Assembly: GCA_010094025.1 (NCBI GenBank)
Contig: ML991818.1
Coordinates: forward strand, 1 to 64,000
From: Viridothelium virens
Taxonomy: Eukaryota; Ascomycota; Dothideomycetes; Trypetheliales; Trypetheliaceae
DNA: 64,000 nt
Direction: 5' to 3'
Shown: positions 22,903 to 34,746 of the stretch, one piece after another
How positions within the stretch are numbered: position 1 is the first letter of the stretch
How the letters are laid out: each line of letters begins with the position of its first letter
The notes under the pieces: model-generated
Told to the model about the DNA's origin: nothing
Databases searched by the model: none
What the model saw: the letters and a program-made list of their open reading frames with translations, nothing else
Made by a program: the position numbers and the translations under genes

Positions 22903-24129
22903 TTAATTCCAGGCCGAGGGCGGAACTGTCTGATCTTCCGTCGGAATCAGAGTTGCACAAGAGATATGCGGCCAGGTCAGACCATTGAAGTTCAGGGACA
23001 CATTCTGGGAATATTGGATCTGAGTCGAGGTAACGGTGATCGTCCTAGGCTGGGTAATCTCGTGCGGCGGATGGACCACGAAGGTCGGAACATGCGCACC
23101 CGGATGCGGCTCGGGCGCTGGAATTCTCAAGGGTGGTTGTCCAGGCTTGAAGACTGGGACTTGAATCTTGTGCTCCACCTTCTCGATCCAGAAAGTCGCC
23201 GTCATCTGAACAGCGCTGGCGTTTGGTCCAGAAGCATTGCCCTGGAGGAAGGCAATGTTGGCAGTTCCACCACCTAATTCGGGGGCCTCAGGCGTAGTAG
23301 AGACCTTGAAGGTGGTTGTCTCGGTGATATTTTTGCCCACGTTGGCGTTGCGCAACACGGTATTCGGATCGGTCAGTATGTCTTGGGTAATTGTGCCCGC
23401 GGCGATGAACTTGGTAAGATCCTGCGGTATTCTGGGAGTGTCTGTTTTGCTTGCGTCTTGACTGATGAATGGGACGAGCGTAGTCGAGCCGATTAAGGTT
23501 GGGGTCATGTCTACTGCCGGAATCTTTGGCGGTCCTGCAGTGCCGGAACTGGGCGCCAAACATTGGGCGTTGATCGTAGTGCCATGAGGTATAGACCCCA
23601 TACGCACCAAGGTGTCGCCAATTACCGGGTCAGTTGTGGTCGCCGGTACATGCATCCATAGTCCCGATTCAAAATGGATTCCAATTGGTTTGCCATCAGC
23701 TTTGCCTGTGGCAGGATTGAGAATGTCGCTGATGACCTGGGTGTAAGGTACACCGTTGAGGAAAATGTCGTTCTGCGTGATCAGTCCACGATTGGGTATG
23801 CTGCCAAGCGGCTGGGCGAATGACAGTGTTTCCGACGTAAGGTTGATCTCGAGAACGTTTTCGCTTTTGCCTTGTGGCGGCGGAGGGTTGACTGGGTTGG
23901 GAAATGTTGTTGTCGTGGGTGGCCCGCTGTTCGGGCGAAAGATCGTATTTAAACCGTGTCCAGCGAAATTCCCAGTGAAATTCGACAGCACTCCCAGCGG
24001 TGGTGACGGCTCAGCAGAGGGTGGAGGCGGCTCTTTTCCAATCTTGATATCGACTTCGTTGATCTTGAAATCGGAGGGGAGTTTTAGAGAGACAGGTGAG
24101 GTGACTTTAAGAGTGCCAGCTGTGGACAT
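22903..24129 (-). CDS. Hypothetical protein, possible heme-binding-like fold
   Basis: A single uninterrupted frame of 408 residues has no signal peptide and no membrane segment. After a short N-terminal part and a Pro-rich stretch (EPPPPSAEPSPP) comes a segment reading LSNFTGNFAGHGLNTIF. Further on are SIPNRGLITQNDIFLNGVPY, then GIHFESGLWMHVPATT and VRMGSIPHGTTI. I recall this set of blocks from bacterial and fungal proteins labelled only as heme-binding-like or FABP-like; I cannot confirm that, and no axial ligand can be named. The C-terminal half has a second region ending in Gly/Pro-rich and beta-rich sequence. It is flanked by long non-coding stretches and does not share an operon-like layout. 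It is clearly coding; its function is unknown. Confidence 0.65.
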   Translation of the reverse strand: MSTAGTLKVTSPVSLKLPSDFKINEVDIKIGKEPPPPSAEPSPPLGVLSNFTGNFAGHGLNTIFRPNSGPPTTTTFPNPVNPPPPQGKSENVLEINLTSETLSFAQPLGSIPNRGLITQNDIFLNGVPYTQVISDILNPATGKADGKPIGIHFESGLWMHVPATTTDPVIGDTLVRMGSIPHGTTINAQCLAPSSGTAGPPKIPAVDMTPTLIGSTTLVPFISQDASKTDTPRIPQDLTKFIAAGTITQDILTDPNTVLRNANVGKNITETTTFKVSTTPEAPELGGGTANIAFLQGNASGPNASAVQMTATFWIEKVEHKIQVPVFKPGQPPLRIPAPEPHPGAHVPTFVVHPPHEITQPRTITVTSTQIQYSQNVSLNFNGLTWPHISCATLIPTEDQTVPPSAWN

Positions 24130-25904
24130 GATGATGTTTGTGGTGAACCACTCAAATCTATACAGCTGTACGTATGAAGGATAGAAAGAAGGGAACTAGG
24201 CGGACGACACGAAAGGTTTATACAATTGGATCTCTTTTGTGAAGCTCAGAGTCACTAACCATATAGCCATGTCACCGGTGTGGCGCTTTTGTCTAGACAC
24301 ATCTCATCAAGCTCAGCTAACCTTGGGCGTTCGAGTAGAACATTCGAGACTTGTGTAGATTCTCAGAATGCGCCGGTTCTGGCATTCCGTCCAGCCTCAA
24401 CGCTGGATTGGACAAATGAAGAGTGGGCTGTGATTACGTGCAGCTGACTCGAGATCGTATCCGCAAACTGTGGAAAACGCCGATATGCAATTCACCACAA
24501 TACGAGGTGATCTTCCCGCTCTGAGCTCCTCTGGATATATGATGCTGCAAGCCGATGAACCCAGCAAAGATAGCTTGGGTAGCTTGAGGATCATGAAGCA
24601 TGGGCTCGTAAGCCTAGGCGACAACGATGAACGCCTGCATCATCGGGGTGCATCCGATGGCTCAAGATGCTTTAGGTTGAAATTGGTTGAAGTATCAGAG
24701 AGTACGGTTCGCTGAATGGTCATTGCTATTTAACGGATTCAAGTATGTATACCTCCATGACTTTTCCCCTCTACGACGCCACAGGAGACAACGTCGCCTG
24801 GGTAATGACTGCCCGGATTGACGCTAACCACCCTAGGCATAAGGGGGGATCTATCCGTAGATCGACGCCAGGTATACTATACCTCCACCTACGCAACCTT
24901 CCAGTCTTCTGCGATTTAGGAAACATGCTGCGACTTGAGGGATAGTTGCGCTAATTATCGCATGCCATCAACAGTGGTGCTTTCATCTCAAAGAAACGCC
25001 TCTTTCCTTCAGATTTTCGTGATCAGCCGCGCCAGCCCCCGGAGGTGTAACTGTAGTGTGACTTAACCTACGCCATCCTCCTGCGTCCTGGCGAGTCAAC
25101 AGTGAAGGAAACCCCCCACGATCCTCCGAATGCCCTTCTCAGGTAGCCATTATCATCATTTTGTGTGAGAGTACGCTAATAATGCAGGTCGTCGATGTTG
25201 GAAGTGGGAAGACGGTCTTACATCAGCTGATGCTGTTTGGTGCACCCTTGCTTGAAGTCGGGCAACAAGTTGCATGCGTCAACCCTTAACAACGGACTCG
25301 TGAAATCGTCCTCTCAGCGAGTGCTTTGAGACATGATTGGCAACATCCAGCCACCCACTTGCTCCAGAAACTTCTTCAAGAGCGGGGTTATCCTCTCGTA
25401 CGGTGTTCTTCGATTATCCTCATAGCCTCATTGCTGCCCAATCAGCTCAATAACGCCAACGTGAGGAGACAGTGCAGGATCATTTCCATTTTTACACTTC
25501 CCCAAATGCTCGGATGCGTCTCTTGAGTAGGCGATTGAATCTGGCGGCTAGGTTCCCCTCACTCATTCTCTTACGCAGCCAAGAGGGTTTCGACCTCAAG
25601 CGCTTTTTACAGGGCACTACCATCCAACGACTATCGTGGCACACTATTGCATGAGCTGCTCGCTGCATGATGCTAACAAATTCAATTCTAGACCTTATTG
25701 CGGTTGCTACCAACGTTTCGGGGTACTCTTTCCGTTCCACTGGTCCTGCATCTGAAAAAGATGCTCGAGAAACCATGCCATCGGTGCGGAAGAAACCACC
25801 TATAAAATGTTCTTCAAGAAGCCCAGGTTGAGCTTTCAAGTACAACATCGTCTTGAATCAGTTCTTTCCACAAGAACAGCTCTTAATAAGCTCAATACGT
25901 TGAC
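24130..25904. other. Intergenic, no gene recognised
   Basis: Nearly 1.8 kb with only short, motif-free frames on both strands. It contains the presumed promoters of the gene on the left (minus) and the pyranose-oxidase-like gene on the right (plus). Confidence 0.5.
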
Positions 25905-27666
25905 ATGGCGCCTGCGTTTACTGAACACACCTCCGAACCTGCTGTCTACACGACAGATGTTTTGGTCGTCGGCTCCGGGCCCGTTGGGGCAACTTATGCC
26001 AGAAAGCTTGTCGATGCAGGAATTGAAGTCCTTATGGTTGAGATCGGGTCTCAGGAAAACCCAATCCCAGGCGAGCACAAGAAGAATGCAATCGCCTACC
26101 AAAAGGACCTGAACAGCTTCTCAAGTGCCGTTAATGCTGAGTTGAATCTTTTGTCTGTCCCAACTACACCGAACGTGTTTCCTACAACTGAGCCCATCTC
26201 TTTTTCCTCGTGAGTCAACCGTTGCTATCTCCTCGTATCTATACTTTCCAATACTTAAAATGGAACAGCAAAGGTACTATTCATAATGGTCAGAACCCCA
26301 GGCAAGATGCCTTCTTCAATATACCTGCTGCAGGCGCCTCTCGTACTGTTGGTGGCATGGGTGCTCATTGGACCTGCTGTACTCCTGAGGAACACCCCAA
26401 GATTGAGCGATCCAATCTCTTCAGCAACGATGAATGGGAGTCACTCTACGCCGAAGCGCGGTCTTTAATTGGCACCACCCGTGAAGCTTTTGAGATATCA
26501 ATCAGACAGCAACTCGTCAAGAGGACGCTCCAGAAAGCTTGGTCTCACACTGGTCGTGAATTTTTACCCATGCCCCTGGCCGTAAAGCGAAGCAAGATTA
26601 ACTTCGACTACCTGACCTGGGGGTCTCCAGCCACAGTATTTGGCAATATTACTCGTACAGTAGATCGACCGGGAGCTCCTAACTTCACCCTGCTCCCAGA
26701 GCATCGGTGCACCCGTATCGAATTTGATACTTATTCCAATGAGATCAACGGCGTCTTGGGTAGAAACCTGCGTACCAATAAGGATGTTCTATTCAAGGCC
26801 AAGAAGTACGTTATCTGCGCCGGTTCCGTTCTAACGCCAGGCATTCTTTATAATTCTGGTCTCCAACCGAAGCTCCCTGCTTTGGGTCGTTACCTCAGTG
26901 AACAAATTATGTACGTGAAAGCCCCTAATCTTCTAACTTCTGATCCTAGGCTCATACCCTACTTAGGACATTTTGTCAGATCATTCTGAAGAAGAGCCTT
27001 ATCGACGAGGTTCCACGCGACCCATACGGTCTCGGTTGGGATAAAATTGCAGCCGAGCACCATAAAAAGCACCCGAGCGACCCCCTTCCGTTCCCATTCA
27101 ACGATCCAGACCCTCAGGTAACCAGTCCAGTATCTGAGAAATTCCAATGGCACACGCAAATCCACCGCGATGCCTTCACATACGGTCAAATCCCTCCCGA
27201 CATTGATCAACGCACCGTCGTGGATCTGCGCTTCTACTGCAAGACCGACCCGCACCACGATAACTACGTCGAATTCACCAACGACATCAAGGACACCTTC
27301 GGCATGCCGCAACCGACCTTCCATTTCCAGATCAAAGATTACGAGGCCAAGCGTGCCCACGAGATGATGCTTGACATGCAGCGCGTCGCCGGCGATTTGG
27401 GTGGCTATGTTCCTGGTCAGAGCCCCCATTACCTGCCGCCTGGCAGCGCGCTGCACATCACGGGCACGACGCGCGCTGGTACATCTGAGCATGACTCTGT
27501 GTGTAACAAGAATGGTAAGGTTTGGGGCACGAACGACTTGTATGTTGGGGGGAACGGCGTCATCCCGACGGGTACGGCGTGCAACCCGACGCTGACCAGC
27601 ATGTGCTTTGCGATCGTGGGCGCAAATACCATCATTGCAGAGCTAGGGAAGGATGCGAAGAAATGA
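25905..27666 (+). CDS. Pyranose 2-oxidase-type GMC flavoenzyme
   Basis: Three exons (25905-26209, 26269-26910, 26967-27666) give about 548 residues. The N-terminus has the FAD-binding turn VVGSGPVGATYARKL. The block TVGGMGAHWTCCTP matches the region where pyranose 2-oxidases attach FAD covalently to histidine (THWTCA in basidiomycete enzymes), and that histidine is kept. The C-terminal GMC signature appears as GSALHITGTTRAG and NGVIPTGTACNPTLTSM, carrying the catalytic His/Asn pair expected of the family. The enzyme would oxidise aldopyranoses such as glucose at C2 and reduce O2 to H2O2 or a quinone. No signal peptide is seen. Introns are 59 and 56 bases; the second uses GTACGT at 26911 to restore the conserved FCQIIL block. 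Pyranose oxidases are best known from wood-decay basidiomycetes; ascomycete members are known but less studied. Confidence 0.88.
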
Positions 27667-28230
27667 GGTTTTCTTAGGCCTAGGGTTCAGATTTGTTTGG
27701 TGGAAATGCAAGCTAATTCTCGTTGATGGATACTAACAAAGTCTACGAAGTGAAATCGATCCTTTTCAAGCCTAAGTATCAGCAGTCAATCTCAGATAGG
27801 TCAGATATAGTGTGTATGTAACTTGAGCGATCTGTGAAATGAAATCTACCCTTTCCGGCAAGCAATCAGCCGTGGTCTCGTTGCTCTCAGTCTCAGACCT
27901 CAATATTAAGGTTAGATCACACATGACCTCGCCTGATACATTTTTACAAGGACCCCAAAGATATAACAGTCGCATTTATCTCTAAAAAGTAAATGCCATG
28001 TGTTCTTAGGCTGAAACTACTCAGTTCGTGGCGCACTGGCCCGTCCTTCCCTATGGCGAACCTTGATCCCGAAACCTTGCCTGAGAGCTTTGCGCAAGGT
28101 AACCTTACGAGCGTTTTTGATAGCCAGCACTGCGATCTTAAGTTTTTGATTTTCACAAGTCTCATCACATTCCATCCTCGATATTATATACAGTGGCACA
28201 GTGCTCTGATAAATCGTCGTTTCACGGACA
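27667..28230. other. Intergenic
   Basis: The 3' flank of the pyranose-oxidase-like gene and the presumed promoter of the NACHT-ankyrin gene. No gene seen. Confidence 0.5.
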
Positions 28231-30946
28231 ATGACAGGCTTAGCTGTCGTAGCTGGCGCGGTCGGCATTGCATCATTTGGCATCCAAGTTTGTCAAGGAC
28301 TACTCTCTTACTACGAGGACGTGAAGGACTACAAGGTTGACATCAGCAGCACTTATGATACCATTACAGATTTGGCCAAAACATTGAGCTTGCTAAAAGG
28401 CTCCCTGGAGCGCGAAGGATTGAGTGAAGAGAGGTCCGAGCGCGTCAAGACATGCTTACAATCTTGCGAAGACGGTCTTACAAAGTTATCTCAGAAGCTG
28501 CAAGAGCTACGGAGGTATGACACAACAAAGGGAATACGACAGAAAGTTCTGTCGATTGTACAGCGGATGCACTACCCATTTCGAGCGGAGACACTTGCCA
28601 AGTTACGAGAGAATGTTGAAGGAATCCAGGGACGCCTTGGGCTGGCTCTGCAAGTCTTGCAGCTTGATGCTAGCGCCACGATCGAGACCTCCGCAGCACA
28701 GATATCTGTGCAGCAGCAGTCCCTCCTGGCCGCCCAGGATGCTGAACGCTTTAGAAAGGTAGTTGATTGGCTCTCGCCCCCCAACCCGTGGACGAACCAT
28801 ACATCGGCTCGTGAGCGGCATCAAGCGCAGACAGGCGAGTGGTTGCTTGAATGCGATCAGTATCAGAGATGGAAGGCCGATGCTATCCGACACGTGTGGG
28901 TATGTGGGAAAGCTGGTTGCGGCAAGACGGTACTCTGCTCTACCGCCGTTGAGGACATCCAATTGCATTGTGAGACCCAAGCGAACACCGGATTTGCAAT
29001 ATTTTATTTCTCATTCTCAGATGATCGGAAGCAGACATATGAGAATCTCCTGCGGTCGCTAGTTGGACAGCTTGGCTGGAAGGAGCCTGGTCGGTCAATG
29101 CTCTGCCAAGTGTACGACAAGACAAATCAGAAAGTCCCAGGAGTTGACGAGCTGGAGAAAATCTTGCGCTCCTCAATCGATGCGTTCAAAAGTGCTTTCC
29201 TCATGATGGATGCACTAGATGAGAGCCCGGAGGATTGTGACATCCGTCAGACTGTGCTAGGGGAAATGGATAAACTAACGCAAAGTGCGCCGAATCTTAA
29301 GATTTTCGCAACGAGTCGCGAGATACGTGATATACGCGAAGTCATGAAGAAGTTAAAAGCCGATCAGGTTCTCATCACTGCGCGTGCCACAGACACAGAT
29401 ATTCAGCGGTTTGTATCCAGTCAAATATCAGATGATCCAAGACTTCAACGCTTGAAACCAGAATCTAAGGCGGCTATCAAGAAGACGATCTCACAGAAAG
29501 CGGACGGAATGTAAGCCTGTCCGACGTATTTTGGTATACTGCTATGTATTAATTTGAACCTTGCCTAGGTTTCGATGGGCATACTGCCAGCTGCAGGAGC
29601 TAAAGAAACTCCCGTCTACCAAGCCTAAATATATCATCGAGACCCTTCGTACACTTCCAATGACTCTGGACGAAACATATGCACGTATACTTACTGGAAT
29701 TGCACCTATGTTTCATAGCGAGGCATGTACGCTTCTCCGATGGTTGGCATACGCGCGGTCGCCACCGAGCCTTGCGGAGCTTGCTGAGGCTGCAATTATC
29801 GATCCGTTCGTGGAGAATAGCATAGATTCAGACAACCGCGGGGACTTCGAAGACACTATGAATATTCTCTCCGGACTAGTGACCATTGTCGGAAGCAGTA
29901 ACGACATAGAAGTCAATGACGATACCGCCTCAGACGTCGTAGATGTCAAAGACGACGGTACTCACAATTATCAGCCACTCAAGCCAGATACGAGAGTACA
30001 GCTTGCGCATTTCTCGGTGAAAGAATTCCTTGAGTCAGGCCGGATGCCGGAGAAAGAAGCTATGGTTTTCCACCTTGAGCCTGCTCTAGGGCACCATTTC
30101 TTGACGCAAAGCTGTTTGAAGTACATCCTGTATTACAGCAGCAGTAATAAGACGTCTAGCAAATGGGATCTGGAGACATTTCCGTTGCTTCAATACGCAG
30201 CTATGTCATGGTACTACCATTCAGCGCTGCAGCAGTGTGGAGAGGCCAGTCTCGAAGCATTATTTCTCTCGTCTCAAAAAGTCTTGCGAGATTGGCTTCA
30301 TGTTCACCAACCAGATCAAGGGTGGTGGACAACTTTTTTTACAAATCTCGAAAGCATAGGTTCTTCTCTGTACTATGCAAGTCTTTGTGGACTACGATGT
30401 GTAGTGGCGTTGCTAATAGAGCAAGGAGAGCCGGTTAACGTGCAGGGAGGCTATTACGGCAACGCACTCCAAGCTGCAGTATATAAAGGCTATATAGAGA
30501 TCGTGAAGCTGCTGCTCAACAAGGGCGCCGATATTAACGCGCAGGGAGGCTGTCATGGCAACGCACTCCAAGCTGCATCACATGAAGGCTATATAGAGAT
30601 TGTGAAGCTGCTGCTTGATAAGGGTGCTGATATTAACGCGCAGGGAGGCCTTGACAGCAACGCACTCCAAGCTACATCACATAGAGGCTATATAGAGATT
30701 GTGAAGCTGCTACTTGATAAGGGTGCTGATATCAACGCGCAGGGAAAGCTTTATGGCAACGCACTCCAAGCTGCATCACATGAAGGCCATATAGAGATTG
30801 TGAAGCTGCTGCTTGATAAGGGTGCCGATATTAACGCGCAGGGAGGCCTTTGCGAAAATGCACTACACGCTGCATCAACATTTGGCCACACAGAGACGAT
30901 GAAGCTGCTGCTCGACAAGGGCGCCGACAGCAAAGCAAGGGCTTGA
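28231..30946 (+). CDS. NACHT-ankyrin NLR-like protein
   Basis: Two exons (28231-29510, 29569-30946; intron 58 bases, spliced inside an ATG codon) give 885 residues. Residues 1 to about 180 form a helical N-terminal domain of the kind found on fungal STAND proteins (Helo-like or SesA-like; start AVVAGAVGIASFGIQV). A NACHT NTPase follows: Walker A GKAGCGKT near residue 227 and Walker B FLMMDALDE near 322-330. A linker with LRWLAYARSPPSLAELAEA and VQLAHFSVKEFLESG follows, as is usual in this group. Residues from about 719 to the end are ankyrin repeats of exactly 33 residues, with the unit core GYIEIVKLLL-DKGADINAQGG. Fungal NLR-like proteins of this layout act in non-self recognition and regulated cell death. 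The repeats are nearly identical in DNA, as expected of rapidly evolving recognition surfaces. Ligand and partner are unknown. Confidence 0.9.
30389..30930 (+). repeat. 99-bp tandem repeats encoding ankyrin units
   Basis: Units begin at 30488, 30587, 30686, 30785 and 30884, an exact 99-base period, with a more diverged unit before them. Two neighbouring units (30587 and 30686) differ at 11 of 99 bases by my count, with more than half of the changes in the six codons after NAQG and the rest scattered. The period equals 33 codons, so unit gain or loss keeps the frame. Confidence 0.92.
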
Positions 30947-31500
30947 GATAGCCTACTGGCATTGTGATGGCCTTTTTGTTGTAACGCCGTAAACGGCTGA
31001 AACGCCGAGGGTCGGCATATCGTATGGTCGGAAGGGGGAAGCAAGGACGGAGCTGCTAGACATCAATGAGCAAGCGTAGGTGCTTACAGACCTAGCCCCG
31101 CAATAGCTATACAAGGCTATATAAAGGACGAAAAGTGGCTCAAAATAGTTTCCTGTGAGGCAAAATGAACTGATCTCGTCCGTAGGCAAGCTTAAGTACG
31201 TTATTGCTTATTTAGTCCCAGCACAGGGCATTACGCCTCGCAGGGATACCATTTACGTAAAGGTAGATGCCAGACAGCCGTAAATATCCTATGTATCAAA
31301 TAATTAGTTGATATAGTTATTATTTAGAATGACTACCGATTCCGGGGCTGAGAGGTGTATTAGTTCTGCTCTTAAGGTCTTGTCGCTATCTAAGAATCTT
31401 CCTACACTTCTATTACACTCTCTATCAGAGTATGAACCATTCTATTCTCCCATTATTCTTGGCCTGTATGCTCCTTCTTTTAGTAATATAGCGCTGCCCT
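30947..31500. other. No gene recognised
   Basis: This is the 3' flank of the NACHT-ankyrin gene running into an AT-richer tract that leads to the pseudogene on the right. Confidence 0.45.
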
Positions 31501-32340
31501 CAAAACTAGTGTCCTCTACTTCCGGCAGTACCCCCAATGTAGATAAAGAGGGTGGCCATCCCGCGACTGACACTGAAGCCCGGCCATACAAAGTGCAAAC
31601 CAGCCAATGGCAACACGCTCCTGTGCTAATTTGGTCCACTGAAAGGCGGCTATTGTGTCCTGTAATACATCTCCAGGGACGTAAACCTCTATGAAGAAGT
31701 TGTCGGCCCACTGTACGGGTGTCGTCGGTGCATCCTAGGGAAAAGCGTTGGTCCATTTCCATCGGAAGCATACTGGCCACCACATATTCCTGCCGGTATA
31801 AGAATTATGCCAAACAACAGTAGGGCCAAAGCCCAGGGTTTGGGGAAGCATAACGGCTATACTTAAAAGCAAAGTGTATACCGGTGTTGCTGGATAATTG
31901 GGGTGCTGGAGGCGAAAATAACTGCGGAGCTCTGGATATGTGGTTTAGATGTCTTTCATTAAATCGCACAGCCGCTCAAGCAGGGCGCTGCTGTGGAAAG
32001 TGACAGTTTTTAAGGCGTTAAGGGCAAATCTTATTGCGACCTTTTCGAGCCGCCTAAGGTCTCCGCGGCGACCCATGATGCTTGAGAGCTTGATAATGAT
32101 GGAGAGATATTCGTACGCCGTTATGATCTCCGCCCGCCAGGTTTGACAGACTAGTTGTGCTTTCACAAGCGGCCATAGTAACATTAGCCCAGCCGACAGC
32201 CGATTTATGGCAAGAGGGTCGCGCGGATTATTTTGCTAGACCCAGCGGTATAGTTTAGCTTAGCAGGTATAAATAACAAAAGTGAAGATTATTTGGCAGA
32301 TCTTTAATGGAAAGTGATTGAATGAAGGTGGTGAAGCGAC
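31501..32340 (-). pseudogene. Broken F-box-like protein gene
   Basis: One minus-strand frame stays protein-like for about 280 codons while being crossed by about five stops, all TAA or TAG. Near the start it reads FPLKICQIIFTF and, about 60 residues later, LVCQTWRAEI. The pair resembles an F-box first helix and its closing VC-x-W motif. Downstream residues are hydrophobic and ordered (for example LLLSIAVMLPQTLGFGP and GWFALCMAGLQ). The stops are what CAA, CAG or TGG codons become under C-to-T change on either strand, in line with RIP. It lies between the NLR-like gene and the Helitron remains. The F-box reading is tentative; that this is a decayed gene is more secure. Confidence 0.5.
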
Positions 32341-33100
32341 CGCTCTGTAGCAGGAGCCGGTTGTTAGCAAATACGCGAAGCTGCTAAACTACTTACTGCG
32401 TGCAGCACTCCTGGCTGCTGCGCTGCTGCTGTTCAGAGAGGGAGCGCTGGCTACGGCGAGGCGCCTGAACGATGTGGCTGGCTTGATTCGGTGCCCGTGG
32501 TAGAGACATTGCCTATGACTGGCAGTAGAGTGGATATGATGGGAGCGAGAATAGATGAGGTAGGCGTTGATGTACTCCCTAGCTCGTTGCTACCTAGATA
32601 GAGAGCTGGTGAGATAAGCTATCGCCGAATGCTTTAGGCGGCACCAGATGAGCGGTCGAGTGATCGGGTGAAAATGGTGATAGTGAGCTGGGGGGTTTGA
32701 TGGGATGGATGTGATATTGTTGGTGCTCGCCGCAGGCTGAAAGTAAAGGACAAAGATATCATCTTCGCGGCCTTCTTTGCATGGCTGTGGTAGCACCGAG
32801 TGACCGATCAGCAGCTCCCAGTGATCAGGTGTAATATCGCTGATTTTATGGAGTGGGACAATGATTCATATATCGACTGGAAGAATGCTGTCTTACCTAA
32901 CTGGAAGCAGTGGGCAGAAGAGCACCTCACTGGGATAAAGTACGGAGGACCAACAAATGCGGGCTTAGTGGGCAACGCGGTGAGAGCAGGAGCTAGGCAT
33001 GCAGGCGGCAGGTGGCCCCGCACCGTACTTAGCACCCATCTTGCTAGCTAGCTACACGATCCAACCTTCTCTCCACTTCGTTCTGTTCACCCACTACGTG
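32341..33100. other. No gene recognised
   Basis: This is a transition between the pseudogene and the recognisable Helitron helicase remnant. It may contain the decayed Helitron 3' part, but I found no clear CTRR end or terminal hairpin. Confidence 0.4.
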
Positions 33101-34660
33101 TGCTCACAGCGGCAACAGAGCAAGGGTGCTCTACTTAGAATAGAGGTCGTCCACGATTACCACGGAAAATGGCAGTGTTGTGGCAATATCGGTGGATGCC
33201 ACCGCTAATGCAATCCGGCGTAGCGACCGTTGATGTGCTCGAATTGTATTCTGGACTAAAAATTTCCCTGTGCCTCCCGGGCCATGCAGAAAGCAAAGCC
33301 CCTATTCGCCATCATCGACTATGTACCAACGTGTTAAATACGCAACTTTGGCTGGTATTCATGCGGGTTTTATTCTCTACTGCGTGTGCTGCCTCCGCTG
33401 CCCGATCATAGTCTCGTGTTGCTCTTAAACCAAGCGATTCCCATCTCCGAGCCGTTGATCTGCCCAATCTTGTTCGGGATGAGGAAGTTGCTATCGACGG
33501 CCATTATAGTTTTACTGGGGGAAGCTGTTATAGAGGAAGGACAACGCCAGATCCTCTGCCTATGCTTATGTCGGCTCCGCTATGCGATAACTGGTCTACA
33601 GTAAATAGATATGGTTATCTGCCAGTGTAGCCCAATTGCGGTCCTAGAGACATACTGGATTGGACGGGTCACAGTGGGTAAGAATTATGATAAAGAAAGC
33701 CTTTGATTGACGACTCAGGAAGAAGTGACCGGCTTCCTTCAGGGCTTGGTCCCATTCTTCATCGTCTTGCAGCAATCCTTATGCAGTACAGGCCGCCTTA
33801 CAGGTCGGCAGCAGCTGTCCATTAAAGGTGCGAGTATCCTCAAATGAGCGTTGGCCCGATACATTCACCAAAAGGAGACAAAGGTAATAAGCTTCACCAG
33901 CACTGACAGGCAGGAAGGTGACCCGCCCGACCGCAAAGCCTTTCTGATGCGGTGTCCACTCCTGCTGCTTCGCATTAAAGACAATTTGACCGGGGAAGTC
34001 TTAATAGAGGACCTGATTCGGCATCCGCTGGTTTTCTTCAATAAAGGTAGTCAAGGTGGTCCCACGTGAGGTCTGGTCGCCCAATGCCGTATCCGGACGT
34101 AACATCACGATCTGCTGATTCTCGAGGTGGACTTTCAGGGTCTTAACAGAGAGAGTGTTGCTGTGCGTCCAGAGCTCTGCCAGACGCCAGTGCGACTCGT
34201 ACGGACTCGGGTACAGGGTACCAATGTACTGCTTGATCTCATCCACCGGAGCGGCGCGGCCGTCAAGGCCGACTGCCCGGGCTACATTTAGGTCAGTCGT
34301 GGCTCAATGAGGGCCTTTCGTGATATATTAAAGAACGTATCTCACGCCTAAGGAGCCTTGATATGACTCCACATTAATGCATGCGCTGTAGCGCTGGGAG
34401 AGACGCCTGTTGTAGGGTGCTATAAAGCGATTATCATACTGACATAGCGGGCGACCCTTCCAATGTGTTCGGCTATTATTGGGGGCGCTAATAAGCCGGC
34501 TTGCCCTGTCAGAGGGCCGTCTCATCTTGGAACGGCTTAGGATAATTCCAGCGGCAGCGTCTGTTACACATACACGAGGCTTTAGAAAAGCCAGGACCGC
34601 AGGGATCGTACAAAGCACGTCACGACATCGTACAGTAGTCGTAGCGGCTCATGCTCCGGA

Positions 34661-34665
34661 CCTGG
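34661..34665. repeat. Target-site duplication, left copy
   Basis: CCTGG directly precedes the 4.2-kb element; the same five bases follow it at 38842-38846. Joining the flanks at one copy restores the Helitron codons for KLPGPEHEP. Confidence 0.8.
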
Positions 34666-34746
34666 GACGGTGCGCGGTTACCGCCACTTCCGCCAAAACC
34701 CCCGCACAACGTCCAAATCCACGCACCTCACCAAATTTACTAGTAA
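34666..34746. repeat. Left terminal inverted repeat (81 bp)
   Basis: It begins GACGGTGCGCGGTTACCGCC and matches the reverse complement of 38761-38841 at 75 of 81 positions. Weaker similarity continues a little further inward. Confidence 0.9.

Noticed and set aside
15022-27666. A secondary-metabolite cluster formed by the monooxygenase, peptidase and pyranose oxidase
   Set aside because: No backbone enzyme, transporter or pathway regulator is present, and the genes are far apart with unrelated functions.
30389-30930. CRISPR-like regular repeats
   Set aside because: The 99-bp period is in frame with a coding exon and encodes ankyrin units; there are no unrelated spacers.
34666-34746. The 81-bp inverted repeat as a Helitron end
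   Set aside because: Helitrons lack terminal inverted repeats and do not make target duplications; the repeat pairs with 38761-38841 and splits the Helitron frame.
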